Below are positions 53,037 through 63,017 of a stretch of DNA of 64,000 nucleotides, in pieces. The stretch comes from Bradyrhizobium huanghuaihaiense (GTDB lineage: Bacteria > Pseudomonadota > Alphaproteobacteria > Rhizobiales > Xanthobacteraceae): positions 62,001-126,000 of the forward strand of contig NZ_VLLA01000018.1 in assembly GCF_007830635.1 (NCBI RefSeq), read 5' to 3'. Positions within the stretch are counted from its first letter, which is position 1; each line of letters opens with the position of its first letter. Position numbers and translations under genes: made by a program. The notes below the pieces were generated by a model. The model saw only the letters and a program-made list of their open reading frames with translations, was not told the DNA's origin and did not search any database.

Positions 53037-54047
53037 ATGAAGAGGCATTGTCGGCTCGTCATCAACGGCAAGCCCGTCGAAGCCCGCGCCGGCGAAAGCC
53101 TGATCGATGCGGCGCTCGGCGGCGCGATACTCGTTCCACACGACTGCAGGTCGGGACAATGTCAGAGCTGCCGGGTGACGGTCGTTTCGGGCTCGATCGA
53201 TGACGGCGGCTCGGGCCATGGCCGCACTGTGCTCGCCTGCCAGGCGGCGGTCGCAGGCGATGCCGAGATCGAATTCGAAGAATTGCCGCTACCGGTGAAG
53301 CGGGCGGGCGCCGTCACCGAGATCAACCAGCTCTCGTCGGAGATCGCCGAAGTCGTGCTGACGACCTCAGCGCCGCTCGAGTTTCGGCCCGGACAATACG
53401 TGCGCGTCAAGTTTTCCGGCTATCCTGCGCGCGAGTTCAGCCCGACCTTCAGGCTCGATGGTTCCTTCAAGCAAGTCGAACTCGTCTTCCACATCCGCTG
53501 CCTGCCCGACGGCACCGTGTCGGGGCAGCTCGGCAAAGCCATCAGGCTGGGCCATGCGGCGCATGTGCAAGGCCCCTTCGGACAAGCCTATCTGCGACAG
53601 GGCGAGGGGCCGCTGGTGCTGGTCGCCGGCGGAGCAGGCTGGGCCCCGATCTGGGCGCTCGCCCGCTCGGCGCGCTCGACCCAGCGCAACCGCGAGATGG
53701 CGGTCGTCGCCGGCAGCCGGGATGTCGATAATCTCTATATGCTTCCCTCGTTGCAGTGGCTGATCGACGACGGTGTCCGCGACGTCATTGCGACGACGGA
53801 GGTCGGGTCTACCCTGCCGATCAGGCCCGGGCGCCCATCGCACTACCTGCCCCTGCTTGGGCTGGAGGATACGGTCTACGTCGCCGGCCCCGTTGGCCTC
53901 GTCGAGATCGTGAAGAACAAGGCGCACTCGGCCAATGCGCAATGCTACGCCGATCCTTTCCTGCCGAGCTCTCAAGCCCCATCGCTGATGGACAAAGTCA
54001 CCCGTCTATGGCGAAGCCGGGAGCAACCTCACCGCCCCGGTCTGTGA
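53037..54047 (+). CDS. 2Fe-2S ferredoxin/FAD/NAD(P)H reductase
   Basis: A 336-residue flavoprotein of the ferredoxin-NADP+ reductase superfamily with an N-terminal plant-type [2Fe-2S] domain: cysteines C37, C42 and C45 in HDCRSGQCQSCRVTV and C68 in LACQA. The FAD part has AREFSPTFRL (about 131-140, RxFS motif) and GPFGQAYL; the NAD(P) part has LVLVAGGAGWAPIWALARSA and VYVAGPVGLVEIVKNKA. It is like the reductases of oxygenase systems and of hydroxylase complexes, moving electrons from NAD(P)H to an acceptor. The gene starts 54 bases after the cytochrome fusion gene in the same direction, so it is the likely electron donor. C-terminal tail of about 25 residues is basic. Confidence 0.88.
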   Translation: MKRHCRLVINGKPVEARAGESLIDAALGGAILVPHDCRSGQCQSCRVTVVSGSIDDGGSGHGRTVLACQAAVAGDAEIEFEELPLPVKRAGAVTEINQLSSEIAEVVLTTSAPLEFRPGQYVRVKFSGYPAREFSPTFRLDGSFKQVELVFHIRCLPDGTVSGQLGKAIRLGHAAHVQGPFGQAYLRQGEGPLVLVAGGAGWAPIWALARSARSTQRNREMAVVAGSRDVDNLYMLPSLQWLIDDGVRDVIATTEVGSTLPIRPGRPSHYLPLLGLEDTVYVAGPVGLVEIVKNKAHSANAQCYADPFLPSSQAPSLMDKVTRLWRSREQPHRPGL

Positions 54048-54094
54048 GCCGATGCCGAGTTCAGCAGCGCCGACGGCCGCCGAGCCCCGGCGCT

Positions 54095-54898
54095 TCACGG
54101 CTTGACGGGCAGACTACCGAGGCTGGTGATGACGTCGGCTGCCTTCTGCGCATCGGCAAAGCGTAGAAAGGCCAGGGCGTCCGGATCCTGCAACGTCTTC
54201 AAATAGATCAGCGCCAGCACCACGCTCGAGGGATAATCCGAGTCCGTCGGGTAGTGGCCGTCCACGCGAAGCACCGTGAGCCCCTGTTCCAACGGCCGCG
54301 AGAAAGGACCGAAGCCGATCGCGCCTTGAACTTCGCGAACCGTCTCGATCGCTTCCTGTGTGGTCGTTGCTATCTTCGATTTCTCGGTGATCTCGAGATC
54401 ATGCCAGCCGGGCATGCTGGCCCGTAGCACGGTGAGAGTGCTGTCCTGGTCCTCGCGCCGCACGACGCGGATGCGCATATCGGCGCCACCCAGCTCCTTC
54501 CAGTTCGCAAGGCGGCCCGAATAGATCGCAACGAGCTGAGCGCTTGTGACGGCACTCACTCCGCAGCCGGGATGGACGATGAAAGCTGAGGGGAGACGGG
54601 CGATCGCCTTGTAGACGATCCCGGAAGCCGCTTCGGCGTCGGTCAGGCGGCGTGCGACGCGCCCTAAGATCGCCTTACCGGACCCCACGGCCGCGATGCC
54701 TCCGCCAGAACCGATGCTCGGCGGGACCTCAACCTGTGCCGATCCTTCCTGCTGCATGAAGCTCGCGGCGATGGCCCGCAGGACATCGATGCCGTCTCCG
54801 GTCCCGACGATGTCGAGCTTGCGTGTTTCGGCGCCAGCGGCGTTCACCACCGCAAGGCAAAGGCCCAAAAGGGCTGCCATTATCCTCGAAAATGCCAT
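54095..54898 (-). CDS. PstS-like periplasmic phosphate/anion-binding protein
   Basis: A 267-residue exported protein with the fold of phosphate-binding PstS-like (substrate-binding domain) proteins. Signal peptide: MAALLGLCLAVVNAAGAETR. Key segments: LDIVGTGDGIDVLRAIAASF, PSIGSGGGIAAVGSGKAILG, RRLTDAEAASGIVY, SAFIVHPGCGVSAVTSAQLV and IYSGRLANWKELGGADMRI, the family's (I/F)SG.I.NW hallmark. The GSGGG-like loop could bind an anion. No pst permease genes are near. It is convergent with the flavin reductase gene (47-base gap) and divergent from the GGDEF-EAL gene. I start at ATG 54898. Confidence 0.83.
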   Translation of the reverse strand: MAFSRIMAALLGLCLAVVNAAGAETRKLDIVGTGDGIDVLRAIAASFMQQEGSAQVEVPPSIGSGGGIAAVGSGKAILGRVARRLTDAEAASGIVYKAIARLPSAFIVHPGCGVSAVTSAQLVAIYSGRLANWKELGGADMRIRVVRREDQDSTLTVLRASMPGWHDLEITEKSKIATTTQEAIETVREVQGAIGFGPFSRPLEQGLTVLRVDGHYPTDSDYPSSVVLALIYLKTLQDPDALAFLRFADAQKAADVITSLGSLPVKP

Positions 54899-55058
54899 TG
54901 CAGACCCCTTCGAACCACGAGGTGCACAATCTGGCAAAGAAACCTAAACCTTCTGTTGTCGCAACGTCGTGCCTTTTGGAATCATCGGCGTGGCGAACAG
55001 AAAGTGAAAGCACACAATCTGATGGGTTCGAAAAACCAGTTGGTAATTAACTAGGCAC

Positions 55059-55079
55059 AAATAGACGAGAAATAGACGA
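55059..55079. promoter_or_regulatory. Tandem 10-base direct repeat upstream of the GGDEF-EAL gene
   Basis: AAATAGACGA occurs at 55059-55068 and 55070-55079, an exact repeat with an 11-base period, one helical turn. It lies in the 305-base gap between the divergent PstS-like and GGDEF-EAL genes and could be a regulator site. Confidence 0.4.
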
Positions 55080-55203
55080 TTTAGTGGGTTTCACTCGCCT
55101 AAATTCGGCGCCTGGAAGACACGTCAGTGGGGGCCTCAGTGAGCGACATTTGATCGGTCCCCGCAAGTTCAGGGTGCTGGCAGTGGTGGCGACTGACACC
55201 GAT

Positions 55204-57777
55204 ATGGCGAAGGCATCGAAGGCGCCGCCCCGCTGGCGTCGTCGGGCCGTTGCGTCCGGGGTTCCAGGTTTCCCCTCGTCTATCGCCATGCGCCTTGTTG
55301 CCGTCGTGCTCGCGACCGGCGTGCTCGGACTCGGCCTCATCGGCGGCTTGACGGCGCTACGCCTGCAGCAGCAATTGAGCCAGCAGGCTGCGGCACTGGG
55401 TGAACTCTCAGAAGACCAGCTCGCTCATCGCCTCGACGGCGAGGCGCAGTTGGCGCGCGCGCGAATCGAGGTCCTCGGCGCGGAAACCGCATCGCGCCTG
55501 CGTCAGATCGCTCAGCGCGCCGATGTCGCCAAGGCGGTCGCCTCGAACAACGATGTGACGATCCGCGAGCTGCTCAGCATCGTTGCTTCGACCTCCGGCT
55601 TCGAAAGGCTGATCGCCTTCGACGAAACCGGCCGCGTGATCGGTGCCAACACGCCCCTCGACCTCCTCGCTCTGAACGGGGCGATCGAGGGGACCGACCT
55701 CTCTGTCAATCTCAGGTCGATCCTCAAGCACAATAGCCGCTCGCACCCGCGGGGTGAGGAAGGCACCTATGAGCTCAAATTGGGTGAATTGTCGGCGCTT
55801 GGCCTGCCGAAGCGCCGCACTATAGCGCACACCGCAATCGAGCCCGTGTTCGACGACTTCGGCGACCTCATCGGCGCGCTTGTCGCCATCCGACCGCTCG
55901 GGCGGACGGAGGGGACTCTCGAGAACTTCACTTCGCTGGCTAATGCCGGCGTGGTCATCATCACGGGAGACAACGAGATCGTGTCTTCCGCGGGGCCTGA
56001 AGGGGTGAAATTCAGCAGCGCCAGGACGCGTTTGGGCGGGCTGCAGCGCTCGGATGACGGCAACTACGTCGCGCGCTGTGTCGAATATGAGGCGACGCTC
56101 AAGGTGTGTACGTTCGCGAGCGCATCGCTCGTGACGACGACACGCGATCAGATGTTCCAGATCGGCGCCGCCCATACCCGTTCGCTGATGTGGCAGTTCC
56201 TGGCATCCGCGGCGCTGGCGCTCGGTGCCTTGGTCGTCGCGCTATTGGTCGCCGTAAGGCACTTCACGAAAGGACTTTCGGCGCTCGCCAAGACCGCCCA
56301 GGAAATCGCGGGAGGCAATCTCGACGTTCCGTTCCGCGCAACGGGCATCGGCGAGGTTCGCGGCCTCGGCCTCGCATTCGAGCGAATGCTGACGCATTTG
56401 CGGGCCAGCACGCGAAGAATTCGTCAGCTCGCTTTCTACGATACGGTGAGCCGCATTCCCAATCGGGAGAAGATGCGCCTCGATGCGCCGGCGCTCATCG
56501 ACGCCGAAGAAGATGGAGCGCTGTTCTTCCTCGACCTCGATGGCTTCAAATCCATCAACGACACTTTCGGGCACAAGGCTGGCGACGAGCTGCTCAAGAT
56601 GGTGGCCGAGCGCTTGAGCAATTTGCTGACGTCCAAGGTCGCTGCCGGCAAAAGTCTGCTCGCCCGGGTCGGGGGCGACGAGTTCGTCGCCATCATCGCC
56701 GGGGTGAAGACGGTCGAGGCCGCGAGCCTCTGTGCCCGCGAGATGATCGAGACGCTGCAGGTTTCGTTCAAGCTCCAGAGCAACCATGCGACCATCGGCG
56801 TCAGCATCGGCGTTGCGATCTGGCCCACCCACGGCACGACCTATGACGATCTTCTGATCCGCGCCGACCTTGCGATGTACGTCGCGAAGAGCTCGGGACG
56901 CAATACCCACGCGTTCTTCACCCCGGATCTCGCAGAGGTCGCGCGTGCCCGGCATGCGCTCGAAACCGATCTCGCCTTGGCGATCCGCAATGAAGAGCTC
57001 ATCGTCCATTACCAGCCCAAGGTGTCCTGCTTGGATGGCCGCATCGTCGGGGTGGAGGCGCTGGCGCGCTGGCATCATCCGAAGGAGGGCAACATTCCTC
57101 CTCAGCGCTTCATCAAGATCGCGGAAGAGATCGGCCTCATCATGGAGATCGACCGCTTTGTGCTCAGGCGCGCGCTTGCCGAAATCGGGGGCTTGATCCG
57201 GGCCGGCTCAAACCTCGTGCTCGCCGTAAACGTCGCGGCGACGGAAATCGAGGACCCGCTGTTCATCAAGGATATCGTCACGACCGTTCGCAAGGCCGAC
57301 TTCCCGCCGTCACACCTCGAGATCGAGGTCACAGAGTCGGTCGCGATGCGCAATCCTGATGTCGTGCGCGAGAGAATAAGCCTGCTCAGGCAATTGGGCA
57401 TACGCTTCGCAATGGACGATTTCGGAGCCGGCTATTCGAATCTTTCGACGATGGCGAGGCTCCCCTTCGACGCCGTGAAGCTCGATCGCACGCTCGTCGC
57501 GGGTGTCGCGGAAGACCGCGAGAAGCAGACGATCCTTCGCCTGGCGCTCGGACTTGCGGACGAATTGGGGTTCGAAACGGTCGTAGAAGGCATCGAAACG
57601 GCCGAAGACCTTCGGTTCGCGGCCGAAAACGGCGCGACCATGGCGCAAGGTTATATTTTCTCTCCGCCGGTATCGCTCGAAGAGTTCACGGTCCTGCTCC
57701 AGCCGACCCTTTTGGCGTCGGCGGTCGAAGTGGCGCCCAGGCGACACGGAGCGGAGCGGCAGGCCGCTATCCGCTGA
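55204..57777 (+). CDS. Membrane-bound GGDEF-EAL protein with periplasmic sensor domain
   Basis: An 857-residue c-di-GMP enzyme. TM1 is at about 29-50 (MRLVAVVLATGVLGLGLIGG), a periplasmic sensor of about 280 residues follows (no recognised fold, CHASE/Cache-like), TM2 at about 327-354, HAMP about 355-405, GGDEF at 490-494 (RVGGDEFVAI, intact, in DGFKSINDTFGHKAGDELL) and EAL at 618-620 (VEALARWHHPKEG), with downstream DDFGAGYS and EGIET. Both motifs are intact, so it could both make and degrade c-di-GMP. I start at MAKASKAP; an earlier in-frame GTG at 55084, right after the direct repeats, would add 40 residues. A tRNA-Phe gene follows after 99 bases. Confidence 0.88.
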   Translation: MAKASKAPPRWRRRAVASGVPGFPSSIAMRLVAVVLATGVLGLGLIGGLTALRLQQQLSQQAAALGELSEDQLAHRLDGEAQLARARIEVLGAETASRLRQIAQRADVAKAVASNNDVTIRELLSIVASTSGFERLIAFDETGRVIGANTPLDLLALNGAIEGTDLSVNLRSILKHNSRSHPRGEEGTYELKLGELSALGLPKRRTIAHTAIEPVFDDFGDLIGALVAIRPLGRTEGTLENFTSLANAGVVIITGDNEIVSSAGPEGVKFSSARTRLGGLQRSDDGNYVARCVEYEATLKVCTFASASLVTTTRDQMFQIGAAHTRSLMWQFLASAALALGALVVALLVAVRHFTKGLSALAKTAQEIAGGNLDVPFRATGIGEVRGLGLAFERMLTHLRASTRRIRQLAFYDTVSRIPNREKMRLDAPALIDAEEDGALFFLDLDGFKSINDTFGHKAGDELLKMVAERLSNLLTSKVAAGKSLLARVGGDEFVAIIAGVKTVEAASLCAREMIETLQVSFKLQSNHATIGVSIGVAIWPTHGTTYDDLLIRADLAMYVAKSSGRNTHAFFTPDLAEVARARHALETDLALAIRNEELIVHYQPKVSCLDGRIVGVEALARWHHPKEGNIPPQRFIKIAEEIGLIMEIDRFVLRRALAEIGGLIRAGSNLVLAVNVAATEIEDPLFIKDIVTTVRKADFPPSHLEIEVTESVAMRNPDVVRERISLLRQLGIRFAMDDFGAGYSNLSTMARLPFDAVKLDRTLVAGVAEDREKQTILRLALGLADELGFETVVEGIETAEDLRFAAENGATMAQGYIFSPPVSLEEFTVLLQPTLLASAVEVAPRRHGAERQAAIR

Positions 57778-57876
57778 GGCGTTGGCAACGACACCGCCGC
57801 GGATGCCGATCGGGGACCGAATAGGCCTGCGGGAGCTCTGCAACGGCTCGCGGTTTTATACGGAATGGTGGGGGGA

Positions 57877-57952
57877 TGGTGCCCAGGGGCGGAATCGAAC
57901 CACCGACACTGCGATTTTCAGTCGCATGCTCTACCAACTGAGCTACCTGGGC
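57877..57952 (-). tRNA. tRNA-Phe (GAA)
   Basis: A 76-base gene with encoded CCA. The reverse-strand sequence has acceptor GCCCAGG pairing CCTGGGC, D-arm AGCTCAGTTGGTAGAGC, anticodon arm TGCGACTGAAAATCGCA with anticodon GAA, and T-arm GGTTCGATTCC. The gene directly follows the GGDEF-EAL gene on the other strand and marks the right end of the accessory-looking block. Confidence 0.97.
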
Positions 57953-58137
57953 GTGCTCCAAAGAGGGGCCAAAGCCCATCGAGCGGGCGGTTTATAGTGG
58001 GCCGAGAGCTGCCTGTCCACCCACGCTTCGCCTTTGGCTTCGCGGGGCGCGGCCCGGCTGTGCACAAGGTGGGGCGGGCTGGCCGCGGCTGGCGCGCGGC
58101 GCATTGGCCATTCTTTTAAATTATTGAAATCATTTGG

Positions 58138-58320
58138 CTATTCAACATCATCCACCTCGTCGTCGCGGCCGGGGATGACGTAGGAGCCTTTCAGCCAACG
58201 GTTCAGATCGACGTCGCGGCAGCGCGAGGAGCAGAACGGGCGGGTGGCCTGCGCCTGCGGCTTGCCGCAGATCGGGCAGGTTTTGAGCGGCCCGGCGGGC
58301 TTGTTGACCTGGTCGTCCAT
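58138..58320 (-). CDS. yacG: DNA gyrase inhibitor / zinc-binding protein YacG
   Basis: A 60-residue zinc-ribbon protein with cysteines C15 and C18 (TCPICGKP) and C30 and C34 (RPFCSSRCRDVDLNRWLKG), the YacG zinc site. YacG of E. coli binds gyrase B and inhibits it. The segment RDVDLNRWLKGSYVIPG is conserved in the family. The gene is downstream of maf, as in other alphaproteobacteria; a 154-base gap separates the two. Confidence 0.92.
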   Translation of the reverse strand: MDDQVNKPAGPLKTCPICGKPQAQATRPFCSSRCRDVDLNRWLKGSYVIPGRDDEVDDVE

Positions 58321-58474
58321 GAGGTGCGCAGCTTACACGGGGTGAGGCAGTTCAAACGCCTGTCGGCGAACGGGTTCCTGGCGCAGCGGCGCATGCGCCG
58401 CCGCTCGGACCCGGCCGGGCCATTCTACTGTGCATGGGGTTGTTTTCGATGTTTTTGTCGGCGCGGCCTGGCAC

Positions 58475-59104
58475 TCAGACCGCGGTGGAGTTGAGCCAGC
58501 CGAAGCGGATCGGGAAGCCTTCGCCGCCCAGCAGCGTCGTGGTCTCGTAGAGCGGCAGGCCGACCACGTTGGAGTAGGAGCCGACCATCTTGACCACGAA
58601 GGAGCCGGCGATGCCCTGCACGGCGTAGCCGCCGGCTTTGCCGCGCCATTCGCCGGAGCCGATATAGGCCTGGATGTCGTCCTCCGAGAGGCGCTTGAAG
58701 CGGACGCGGGTCTCGACCAGGCGCTGACGGAAGGCCTCGCGCGGGGTGACGAGGCAAATCGCGGTGTAGACGCGATGGTTGCGGCCCGACAGCAGCCGCA
58801 GGCATTGCGCGGCCTCATCGACGAGATTGGCCTTGGGCAGGATGCGGCGGCCGACCGCCACCACGGTATCGGCGGAGAGGATGAAGGAGCCGCGCAGCTC
58901 GTCGTCGAGCTGCACCGATTTGAGCGCCGCATCGGCCTTGGCGCGCGCGAGCCGATTGGCGCAGGCGCGCGGCAGCTCGCCCCGCCGCGGCGTCTCGTCG
59001 ACGTCGGCCGGCCGGAGTGCGTCCGGCTCGATGCCGGCCTGGTTGAGCAGCGACAGGCGTCGCGGCGAACCGGAGGCAAGTACGAATTTGGGGCGGCCGA
59101 GCAT
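58475..59104 (-). CDS. maf: Maf-like nucleotide pyrophosphatase
   Basis: A 209-residue house-cleaning nucleoside triphosphate pyrophosphatase of the Maf/HAM1-like family, which removes non-canonical nucleotides. It contains [20 protein letters not shown] with the family's SxSPRR motif, [16 protein letters not shown] (catalytic aspartate) and [20 protein letters not shown]. The ATG at 59104 directly precedes the conserved start. It lies between the LMW phosphatase gene and yacG in a conserved gene order. Confidence 0.92.
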   Translation of the reverse strand: MLGRPKFVLASGSPRRLSLLNQAGIEPDALRPADVDETPRRGELPRACANRLARAKADAALKSVQLDDELRGSFILSADTVVAVGRRILPKANLVDEAAQCLRLLSGRNHRVYTAICLVTPREAFRQRLVETRVRFKRLSEDDIQAYIGSGEWRGKAGGYAVQGIAGSFVVKMVGSYSNVVGLPLYETTTLLGGEGFPIRFGWLNSTAV

Positions 59105-59258
59105 CAGGTGATTTGGGGGATGAGGCAGGGGTGAATTGCGCGCGGAACCTATCGGAAGGGGGCTGATTTCACAACCCGGGAACCCGGACTTTGCTGATTC
59201 GAGGTTTCCGACACGGTGTGCCTGCGCCCTGTGACGCGGGTGTTACGCCTGCCGGATG

Positions 59259-59726
59259 CTAGCCGCTCGCCGCGCCGACCTTGGCAAACCGGCGGCGGAT
59301 GCGCAGCAGGAGCTGGTCGCAGACCTCGCGGTAGGCGGCGAGCTTCTGGTCGCGGCTGCCCTCGATGGTGGTGGGATCCTGGGTCGGCCAGTATTCGACA
59401 TCGGCGGCGAGCGTGCGGGTCAGCTCCAGCGCCTTGTGGTGCGCCTCCGGCGACAGCGTGATGATCAGGTCGAAATTCAGCCCCTCCCAGTCCTCCAGCT
59501 CCTCGAAGGTCTGCGGCTTGTGGCCAGAGATGTCCTGACCGAGCTCGCCCATCACGGCGACCGCGAAGGGATCGAGCTCGCCCTTCCTCGCCCCGGCGGA
59601 CTTCACGTAGAGGCCTTGCGGAAACATGTGCTGCAGCAGGCTCTCGGCCATCGGAGAGCGCACGCTGTTCATCGCACAGGCGAACAGCACCGATTGCGGA
59701 TCGCGTGCGCGTGGGGGCGCAGCCAT
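59259..59726 (-). CDS. Low molecular weight protein-tyrosine phosphatase-like protein
   Basis: A 155-residue protein of the LMW-PTP/arsenate reductase fold. The P-loop is FACAMNSVRSPMAE with C17 and R23 (CX5R), and DPTTIEGSRDQKLAAYREVC near the C-terminus has the general acid aspartate region (TQDPT). It may dephosphorylate protein tyrosines or other phosphoesters. It begins six bases after UPF0262 ends and is part of the hisD-UPF0262-LMWP cluster. Confidence 0.88.
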   Translation of the reverse strand: MAAPPRARDPQSVLFACAMNSVRSPMAESLLQHMFPQGLYVKSAGARKGELDPFAVAVMGELGQDISGHKPQTFEELEDWEGLNFDLIITLSPEAHHKALELTRTLAADVEYWPTQDPTTIEGSRDQKLAAYREVCDQLLLRIRRRFAKVGAASG

Positions 59727-59732
59727 CCGCGT

Positions 59733-60226
59733 TTAGCCTTTCCAATGAAGGACGGTAATGAGCGTGAACAGCCGGCGCGAGGTCTCGAAATCGATCCGCA
59801 CCTTGCCCTTCAGCCGCTCCTGCAGCGTGCGCGATCCCTCGTCATGGATGCCGCGGCGGCCCATGTCGATAGCCTCGATCTTGTCCGGCGTCGCGGTGCG
59901 GATCGCCTGGTAGTAGCTGTCGCAGATCATGAAATAGTCCTTCACGATCCGCCGGAACGGCGTCAGCGACAAGAGATGCGCGACCACGGGCGTGCCATCC
60001 TCGCTGCGGATGTCGAACATCAGGCGGTTGCCGGTGATGCCGATATGCAGCGTGAACGGCCCCTTCCCGTCGGCGCCATCGGGCGCGAACAGGTTCTGCT
60101 CGATCAGATCGTAGATCGCGATCGCACGCTCGTGCTCGATGTCCGGCCCGGAACGGCCGATCGAGTCCTCGTCGAGGGTGACCGCGACGATGCGATTGCT
60201 GGAGTCGTCCTGTTCGGGCGGCTTTG

Positions 60227-60230
<4 letters not shown>
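59733..60230 (-). CDS. UPF0262 family protein
   Basis: A 165-residue protein of the UPF0262 family, restricted to alphaproteobacteria and found next to hisD. Characteristic text is [58 protein letters not shown] and [20 protein letters not shown]. The ATG at 60230 overlaps the hisD stop by four bases (ATGA), so translation is probably coupled. No function is known. Confidence 0.9.
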
Positions 60231-61522
<1,292 letters not shown>

Positions 61523-61652
61523 TTTGGCTTGGCTTCCGGCTGGTCTTTGGGGCGGATTGGCGTCACAAGGCCCCCTGCTCAATGGCGCGGCGGCCCCCCG
61601 CCGTCAACCCTTGGAAGGTGTCGTCGTCATCGGTCGTCATCCTGCTTCGATG

Positions 61653-61773
61653 TCGTCCTGGCGAAAGCCAGGACCCATTACCACCGGCGGTCGTGAGAGA
61701 GTGGGTTGGGGCCACATCCTGCTTCAATTACAACAAGTTGGGGTAATGGGTCCTGGCTTTCGCCAGGACGACG
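61653..61773. repeat. Intergenic palindromic repeat, family A copy 7
   Basis: TCGTCCTGGCGAAAGCCAGG at the left and CCTGGCTTTCGCCAGGACGA at the right, a perfect 20-base match of arms. The interior is different from the other copies and lacks the TTCGCCAAA segment. It separates DUF2948 from hisD. Confidence 0.88.
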
Positions 61774-61801
61774 GCCGGGGTGGCGTACGACATTCCATCC
61801 C

Positions 61802-62251
61802 TCACCCCTCCCCTTCGACCTCCACGCCCGTCCCCAGGTCGTCCGCACCCAGATCCGTCAGCTCGCATTCCAGGCATTCGACGTCGAGGCGGATGGCGCC
61901 GCCCTGGGCGAACAGCAGGAGGGCGCTGCCGCCGGGCTCCTCGGCGCGGCCGTCCTGGGGGTGAAACTCGATGCCGACGAGGTCCAGAACCTTGTCCAGC
62001 GCGCCCAAATCGATATTGCGCGATTTGCAGGCGAGCACGCGGTCGAAGCGGAGCGCGGCGACCAGCCGGCGCGGCTCGGTCTCGCCGTCCAGGGTCTGCT
62101 CCCAGTCCAGCCGGCTCATGCCGACCACCAGGCGCTTCTCGCCCTGCCGCCAGATGATGTCCGAGGCCTGCACGCGGGCGTCCTGGACATGGGCCGAGAT
62201 CACAGCGAGATCGTCGGCATCGAGCGCAATCATTTTGAGCTGGGGAGACAT
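61802..62251 (-). CDS. DUF2948 family protein
   Basis: A 149-residue member of DUF2948, a small family found in alphaproteobacteria upstream of hisD. It shows LKMIALDADDLAVISAHVQD, VQASDIIWRQGEKRLVVGMS with RLDWE, RRLVAALRFDRVLACKSRNI and LLLFAQGGAIRLDVECLECE. No function is known. The ATG at 62251 begins the conserved part (MSPQLKMIAL). A repeat element lies between it and hisD. Confidence 0.85.
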   Translation of the reverse strand: MSPQLKMIALDADDLAVISAHVQDARVQASDIIWRQGEKRLVVGMSRLDWEQTLDGETEPRRLVAALRFDRVLACKSRNIDLGALDKVLDLVGIEFHPQDGRAEEPGGSALLLFAQGGAIRLDVECLECELTDLGADDLGTGVEVEGEG

Positions 62252-62332
62252 CGCCGGCGCTTCTCCTTCAGGGCGGACGGGGCTCAACGCGCGCAGGCGC
62301 CGAAATTTCCTCACAACTAACGGGCCGGCCGG

Positions 62333-62992
62333 CTAGATGCTATTGATATCCTCCATTTCCAGCACCTTCCGCGGATACCCTTCCCGGGCAACATGGATCA
62401 TGGCGCGGCCCATCTGCTCCGTCGAGGTGACGAGCCTGGGCGAAATCCGGCGCAGCACCAACCAGAGCGGCCAGGTTGCGGTATACACGGCCTGCACCCA
62501 GGCGGTCTTGGAACGGACGCCGTGCAGCGGCTGAATTGCGCCGGGCCGGAACATGTAGGCGCCCTTGAACGGCAGCTTGAGGAGATCGTTCTCGGTCTTG
62601 CCCTTGACCCGGGCCCACATCCGCGTCCCCTGCTCGGTGGAATCGGTGCCGGCGCCGGTGACGTAAGTAAAGATCATCTGCGGATTGAGCCGTGCCAGCG
62701 TCGTCGCCGCCGCGAGCGTGAGGTCGTAGGTGAGGTGGCGATAGCGCTCCTCGCTCATGCCGATCGAGGAGACGCCGAGGCAGAAAAAGCAGGCGTCGAA
62801 GCCTGTGAGCTCGGCTTCGATCGCTGAATAATTCAGGAAGTCATCGTGGATGATCTCGGCGAACTTGGCGTCGCGCACGCCGGTCGGGCTGCGGCCGACC
62901 ACGAGCACGCGACTGATGCCGGGATCGATCAGGCACTCGCGCAAGACGCCCTGCCCGACCATGCCGGTCGCACCGAAGATGATCACGCGCAT
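62333..62992 (-). CDS. NAD(P)-binding epimerase-like protein
   Basis: A 219-residue Rossmann-fold protein of the NmrA/atypical SDR type. It begins MRVIIFGATGMVGQGVLREC (GATGMVG, residues 7-13) and continues VLVVGRSPTGV, FDACFFCLGVSSIGMSEERY and IFTYVTGAGTDSTEQGTRMW. It has no catalytic Tyr-xxx-Lys. This class includes NAD(P)-binding redox sensors and epimerases; the ligand is unknown. The start at 62992 is at the conserved N-terminus. Confidence 0.8.
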   Translation of the reverse strand: MRVIIFGATGMVGQGVLRECLIDPGISRVLVVGRSPTGVRDAKFAEIIHDDFLNYSAIEAELTGFDACFFCLGVSSIGMSEERYRHLTYDLTLAAATTLARLNPQMIFTYVTGAGTDSTEQGTRMWARVKGKTENDLLKLPFKGAYMFRPGAIQPLHGVRSKTAWVQAVYTATWPLWLVLRRISPRLVTSTEQMGRAMIHVAREGYPRKVLEMEDINSI

Positions 62993-63017
62993 CGGGCGTC
63001 CCCAAGGATGTCGCGGC

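Noticed and set aside
57877-57952. An integrated genomic island attached to tRNA-Phe
   Set aside because: No integrase gene and no repeated copy of the tRNA 3' end was found on the left side; the block is therefore reported only as accessory-looking.
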